Assembly: GCF_002019695.1 (NCBI RefSeq)
Contig: NZ_KV917376.1
Coordinates: 1,503,037 to 1,567,036 of the forward strand
From: Evansella clarkii
GTDB lineage: Bacteria > Bacillota > Bacilli > Bacillales > Salisediminibacteriaceae
DNA: 64,000 bases
Direction of reading: 5' to 3'
The position numbers were made by a program, and so were the translations under genes. Shown here piece after piece: positions 60,407-64,000 of this stretch. A model generated the notes under the pieces. That model searched no databases. It was not told where the DNA came from and saw nothing but the letters and a program-made list of their open reading frames with translations. Numbering within the stretch: the stretch's first letter is position 1; every line of letters starts with the position of its first letter.

Positions 60407-61024
60407 ATGAGTGATATTATAAGAGATTTCCAGGGGCTCCCGGCAACGTGTATTTCTGATGCTCTGAATGGGTTGACGAATATGGATCCTGCCATTAAAC
60501 CGGTATCGGATGACTTAAAGGTCGCCGGCAGAGCATATACGGTGAAACTGCGTGCTGCTGATAATAAGCAGGTTTTGAAAGCTATCAAAGAAGCGAACGA
60601 GGGTGATGTGCTCGTTGTTGATGGCAGAGGGTATGTACATAATGCTTCCTGTGGTGATTTTGTCATTGGGCTTGCGAAAACGATGGGACTTGCCGGGGTT
60701 GTCATTGATGGGGCAGTACGTGATATTGAAGGGATTCGGGAGCTTAACTACCCTGTTTTTTGCAAAGGAACGACGTTGGCGGCAAGCGACAAACATGGCA
60801 CCGGGGAAACTAATGTGGAGATTTCCTGCGGTGGTGCGGTAGTTAAACCAGGCGATATTATTGTCGGAGATGCGGATGGTGTCACGGTGGTTCCGAAAGA
60901 ACAGGAAGAAGAGGTTCTGGAAAAAGCGAAAGTGAAGCTTGAAAAAGATGAGAAGAGGGAGAAAGAAATTTTGGGCGACAGCGAGAAAGTCCTCGCATAT
61001 ATTGAGAAGCAGTTGTCTAAGTAA
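60407..61024 (+). CDS. RraA-like protein (HMG/CHA aldolase family)
   Basis: A 205-aa protein of the RraA / 4-hydroxy-4-methyl-2-oxoglutarate aldolase family. The core VLVVDGRGYVHNASCGDFVIGLAKTMGLAGVVIDGAVRDIEGIRE holds the family Gly-rich loop and the Arg-Asp pair that bind metal and pyruvate in aldolases. The last 45 residues are Lys/Glu-rich helix. AAGGGG (60393-60398) supports ATG 60407. It is divergent from the YfmT-like gene; an aromatic-degradation link is possible, but RraA-type roles cannot be excluded. Confidence 0.82.
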   Translation: MSDIIRDFQGLPATCISDALNGLTNMDPAIKPVSDDLKVAGRAYTVKLRAADNKQVLKAIKEANEGDVLVVDGRGYVHNASCGDFVIGLAKTMGLAGVVIDGAVRDIEGIRELNYPVFCKGTTLAASDKHGTGETNVEISCGGAVVKPGDIIVGDADGVTVVPKEQEEEVLEKAKVKLEKDEKREKEILGDSEKVLAYIEKQLSK

Positions 61025-61059
61025 TATGAAACAAACACTGGAAAAATACGAAGGGAAGC

Positions 61060-61093
61060 AGAAAAACAACTCTAGCAGAGGGTTGTTTTTCTG
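61060..61093 (+). terminator. Terminator after the RraA-like gene
   Basis: AGAAAAACAAC pairs with GTTGTTTTTCT around CTCTAGCAGAGG, which itself can form CTCT / AGAG pairs. Confidence 0.8.
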
Positions 61094-61257
61094 TTTTCCT
61101 GTTTTCCTGTTTTAGTTATCACTGGGAGCATCACCCTGGAACAATGTACTGGAGTTAAATCCTATTTTTCGGATGAGAATTAATTATTAATGTATAATGT
61201 TTATGATAGTAATATATAAATAGGAGAAGTTTATTAAGGAAAAGGGAGAGAAGAAGT

Positions 61258-62871
61258 ATGAAAAGAAAACTGCTTATTTTGTTAATTGGGGCAGGTAGTG
61301 TATTGTTTACAGCTTGTGCCGGGGGTGATAATGAAAATAATGCAAGCAGTAATGCAGACAGCAATAACAACGGCAACAACAATGCAGTGCATGAAACGGA
61401 AGGGGAGCAGCAGGATTTAACTGTTGGCCTTGCTGGAGATCCTGTGTCTCTGGATCCTCATGCTGCTAATGATGGTATTTCGTTATATGTCATGAACGGG
61501 ATATACGATACGCTGGTTGAATTAAATACTGATTTAGAGATTCAGCCTTCACTTGCGGAAAGTCTGGAGCCAATTGAGGAGACTGTATGGGAAGCGAAGC
61601 TGAGGGAGGACGTTGTTTTTCACGACGGCAGTGAATTTAATGCAGAGGTAGTGAAAGCTAATCTGGACCGGGTTCTGGACCCTGAGGTAGGTTCACCCCT
61701 TTCTTTCTTATTTAATATGATCGAATCGGTAGAGGTTGTGGACGATTACACCGTACATATTACTACCGAATTTCCATTTTCAGCATTGCCATCCCACTTG
61801 GCTCATCCAGGGGGGCATATGATCAGCCTGGAATCCATTGAGGCAGATTATGAAGCTATGGAAAATGGTGACGGGGCGTTGACAGTGGTGAATGAAAACC
61901 CGGTGGGAACAGGTTATTTCAAATATGAAGAAAGAGTTAACGGGGAGTATACAAAACTAGTTAAAAATGAAGATTACTGGGGCAATGAAGCACAAGTGGA
62001 GTCAGTAACTTTTAAAGTGGTACCTGAGGATTTAACGAGAATGGGAGAATTACAGACAGGTGCCTCTGATATTGTCTATCCTGTTAATGCCAATGATATG
62101 AGTGAAATTAATGCTCATGACGAGACATTTGTTAATGAATCGGAAAGCGCGAGTATGGCTTACGTTGGGATGAATGTGGAGAGGGAGCCTTTCAATAATA
62201 CGGAAGTGCGCCAGGCAATTGCGCTGGCGATTAATAAAGACGACATTATCCAGGGAGCGCTGGATGGTGTAGGCCTGCAGGCGAAAGGGCCGTTAGCTCC
62301 AACTGTTTTTGGATATCATGAAGGTATTGAAGAAATAGAACATGATTTGGAGAGAGCTAATGAATTGATGGAAGAGGCAGGTTTCGGTGATGGATTCAGT
62401 GCTGCAATACTGACGTATGACCGCAATACAACAAACATTGCTGAGCTTATTCAGGCTCAATTAGGGGAAATCGGCATTGATTTAAGCATAGAAACAACAG
62501 AAATCGGCACTTATCTTGAAATGACCGGAAACGGTGAAGCTGATATGTATGTTGGCAGCTGGGGTACAGTAACCCTCGACGGGGATTACGGTTTGTACCC
62601 GATGTTCCATTCGGACAATGCAGGAAACCCTGGTAACCGTTCCTTCTATGCGAATGACGAAGTAGATGCATTATTAGAGCAGGCGAGACAATCAACGGAT
62701 GAAAGTGAGCGTCTTAAGCTTTATGCAGAAGCACAGCAGATAATCGTGGACGAAGCGCCGATTGTGCCGCTTTACCATTCTGTCCTTCTGGCAGGGTTAA
62801 GAGAAAATGTAAATGGATTTTTCCAGTATCCAAGCAGCTTCCCGTTTTTACGTGATGTGACTGTGGAGTAG
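61258..62871 (+). CDS. Peptide/nickel-type ABC substrate-binding lipoprotein (family 5), orphan
   Basis: A 537-aa extracellular lipoprotein with signal peptide ending LFTAC (Cys20). A low-complexity Asn/Asp/Ser linker is followed by a family 5 fold (DLTVGLAGDPVSLDPHAANDGISLYVMNGIYDTL and WEAKLREDVVFHDGSEFNAEVVKANLDRVLDP). Such proteins bind di/oligopeptides, glutathione or metal chelates. AAAGGGAGAG precedes ATG 61258. No permease or ATPase genes follow within the window, because a REP-like repeat, a terminator and an IS copy come next. Confidence 0.9.
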   Translation: MKRKLLILLIGAGSVLFTACAGGDNENNASSNADSNNNGNNNAVHETEGEQQDLTVGLAGDPVSLDPHAANDGISLYVMNGIYDTLVELNTDLEIQPSLAESLEPIEETVWEAKLREDVVFHDGSEFNAEVVKANLDRVLDPEVGSPLSFLFNMIESVEVVDDYTVHITTEFPFSALPSHLAHPGGHMISLESIEADYEAMENGDGALTVVNENPVGTGYFKYEERVNGEYTKLVKNEDYWGNEAQVESVTFKVVPEDLTRMGELQTGASDIVYPVNANDMSEINAHDETFVNESESASMAYVGMNVEREPFNNTEVRQAIALAINKDDIIQGALDGVGLQAKGPLAPTVFGYHEGIEEIEHDLERANELMEEAGFGDGFSAAILTYDRNTTNIAELIQAQLGEIGIDLSIETTEIGTYLEMTGNGEADMYVGSWGTVTLDGDYGLYPMFHSDNAGNPGNRSFYANDEVDALLEQARQSTDESERLKLYAEAQQIIVDEAPIVPLYHSVLLAGLRENVNGFFQYPSSFPFLRDVTVE

Positions 62872-62881
62872 TTTGTGGGTT

Positions 62882-62951
62882 CGGGTGGTGCCTGTTTCGG
62901 GTGGTGCCTGTCACCACCCGAAAAATCTTGTTTCACAGAGAATGTTTCACG
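62882..62951 (+). repeat. REP-like repeat copy 13, with duplicated head
   Basis: CGGGTGGTGCCTG occurs twice, then TCACCACCCG, AAAAATCTT, TTGTTTCACAG and TGTTTCACG. It begins 10 bases after the binding-protein stop. Confidence 0.9.
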
Positions 62952-63059
62952 CTGTCAGGTGGATTTGTGGGCGTGTGAAGAAGGTTGAAGAACATTTTGT
63001 ACTGAACTCTTTGTAACTCATGAAAATGAATTATATTCCATCAGTAGTATGATTTTAAG

Positions 63060-63087
63060 CAGGTGCCCTGGCGGCATCTGTTTTTTT
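63060..63087 (+). terminator. Terminator after the peptide-binding protein gene
   Basis: CAGGTGCC pairs with GGCATCTG (one G-U) around CTGGC, followed by TTTTTTT. Confidence 0.85.
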
Positions 63088-63321
63088 GTGCAAGTTAAGT
63101 AATCATTCAGTGCCAAGCGGAATAATAGTCGCCCTTTGCTTTTTTCTTCTAAATGTCTTCGAGAAACTCTAGCAACATAGGGTTGTTTATATAATTAAAT
63201 TATCTTTTTTTCAATTTGCAACAAGGTAATTTCTATCGCCCGTCCTGGATGCCTTTCGAGATACCAAATTTCATTTTATGTTGTAAAACCGCCACCTTCT
63301 AGATCCTACACACGTATGTGT

Positions 63322-63350
63322 GTGAAACAAGAATATTCGGGTGGTGACAG
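63322..63350 (-). repeat. REP-like repeat copy 14, minus orientation, cut by IS copy 2
   Basis: Read on the minus strand: CTGTCACCACCCG, AATATTCTT, GTTTCAC. It is the right half of the repeat; the left half should lie beyond the IS outside the window. Confidence 0.82.
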
Positions 63351-63490
63351 CGTACTATGTCAATTAGTTTTTTCTTGTTTTTGCGTAATCCAAATAACCT
63401 TACGTAAAAATATACAAAAAATACCATTAAGCAACTGACAGAAAGCTTTATAGATGAGTCTCACTCTTCTCGGACTTGAATAGAACACTA

Positions 63491-63655
63491 CCTCGTTTCA
63501 ATACTACAGGGATACAGCCTGGTTAGTTCAGGTTTCGTTGTCATAACGTACAATTCGCATTTGTAGGACGAGGTAAATCATGCTGTCACTCGAGGTCTAT
63601 GCCTCCGGCACCGAGTCGATTTTCCCTCAGCCCCAGAGGAGGAGACTCATATTTT
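63491..63655 (-). ncRNA. Candidate bridge RNA of IS copy 2
   Basis: The same two-loop region as in copy 1. The target guides lie at 63607-63612 (GGTGCC on the minus strand) and 63583-63589 (GTGACAG), the donor guides at 63547-63551 and 63519-63523. Confidence 0.72.
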
Positions 63656-63682
63656 ATTAGTAAGAATCAAATTATCATAATT

Positions 63683-64000
63683 TTATGCTGCACTAATCAA
63701 TTGATAAAAATCCTTCATTTTTGTATGGCGTAACTTCTCTTTCATCATCTTTAAATACTCATACGACTCATCTTTTGTTTCATAGACTATACGATTCTTA
63801 AGCATGGAAAAAGCAATACGAATGAACTTATTTCCTAAAGCTATATAGGCTTTCCTCTGATGTTTGCCACGATCTCGAAGTTTATTGTAATAGGAACGCA
63901 GATCCTTATTGTGTTGAGCTAAAGACTTGCCGATTGTATAAACAATAAACCGAAGGTTCTTATTTCCCTGTTTCGAAATTTTTCCGTGAAACCCTTGCAG
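63683..64000 (-). CDS. IS110-family transposase, C-terminal part (partial at window edge)
   Basis: The last 105 codons of the recombinase, identical on reading to the first copy (ending MKDFYQLISAA). The stop is at 63683-63685 on the minus strand. The rest of the gene lies beyond the window, so integrity of the copy cannot be judged. Confidence 0.92.
   Translation of the reverse strand: MQGFHGKISKQGNKNLRFIVYTIGKSLAQHNKDLRSYYNKLRDRGKHQRKAYIALGNKFIRIAFSMLKNRIVYETKDESYEYLKMMKEKLRHTKMKDFYQLISAA

Larger units (their letters stand above)
63349..64000 (-). mobile_element. Second IS110-family copy, inverted and partial (window edge)
   Basis: From 63349 to the end, the sequence is the reverse complement of 21255 down to 20604 of the first copy. 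Corresponding landmarks add up to the constant 84604, so there are no indels, and I saw no base difference on reading. The right end again abuts CT-GTCACCACCCG of a REP-like repeat. Confidence 0.93.

Overview
The window looks like a chromosomal segment of a low-to-mid GC Gram-positive bacterium of the Bacillaceae, most likely an alkaliphilic or salt-tolerant one. The reasons are strong AGGAGG-type ribosome binding sites with frequent GTG and TTG starts, Bacillus-type families (GlpP antiterminator, YflT/GSP17M stress protein, TcaA-like and YczE-like proteins, a YfmT/YfmS gene pair), a CcpA cre site, c-di-GMP-I riboswitches, a MotPS-like (sodium-type) stator, many sodium-coupled carriers and acidic secreted proteins. 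I cannot name a species.

Layout. 1-5.2 kb: the end of a GH4 glycosidase gene, a sugar ABC importer (binding protein and two permeases, no ATPase) and an unknown TIM-barrel-like protein. 5.7-19.4 kb: a c-di-GMP, motility and chemotaxis region. It holds a c-di-GMP riboswitch before a LuxR-type regulator, two membrane chemoreceptors, a second c-di-GMP riboswitch before motP-motS-cheX-cheA-cheW-cheY, a NarL-type regulator and a PAS-GGDEF-EAL protein. 19.4-21.3 kb: a complete IS110-family insertion sequence. 21.6-25.7 kb: three zinc-ribbon genes on the minus strand. 26-31 kb: acetamidase/formamidase, a stress protein, a squalene-hopene-cyclase-like protein and a small membrane protein. 31.5-43 kb: transporters and regulators, including an FCD regulator-NhaC-amidohydrolase operon, a CynX-type MFS carrier, a divergent Lrp/DMT-exporter pair and a CstA-type carrier. 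43.2-50.4 kb (minus strand): glycerol-3-phosphate and phosphate genes (glpP, Na/Pi symporter, phoU, glpQ-like, ugpB/E/A-like) behind a leader terminator. 50.9-62.9 kb: secreted M14 carboxypeptidase, sodium:solute symporter, GlcD-type oxidase with a BASS carrier, YfmT/YfmS pair, RraA-like protein and an orphan peptide-binding lipoprotein. 63.3-64 kb: the start of a second, inverted copy of the same IS110 element.

Three non-coding layers stand out. First, a REP-like repeat (a palindrome with arms CGGGTGGTG and CACCACCCG, then two GTTTCACGG boxes) occurs about 14 times, usually just after a stop codon and before the gene's terminator. Second, both IS110 copies sit exactly inside this repeat. The IS carries downstream of its recombinase gene a candidate bridge RNA whose first loop contains GGTGCC and GTGACAG, which read out the two halves of the target GGTGC/CT/GTCACC; its second loop carries matches to the element's own ends. 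Third, two homologous arrays of a GCAC(A/G) motif repeat with a 21-bp period (one 19-bp step in each) upstream of two transcription units.

How the genes work together: the 5.7-19.4 kb block could couple c-di-GMP level (made or degraded by the GGDEF-EAL protein, read by two riboswitches) to stator and chemosensory output. The 43-50 kb block could import and hydrolyse glycerophosphodiesters, with GlpP as a candidate antiterminator. All functional statements are inferred from sequence reading alone; no database search was run.
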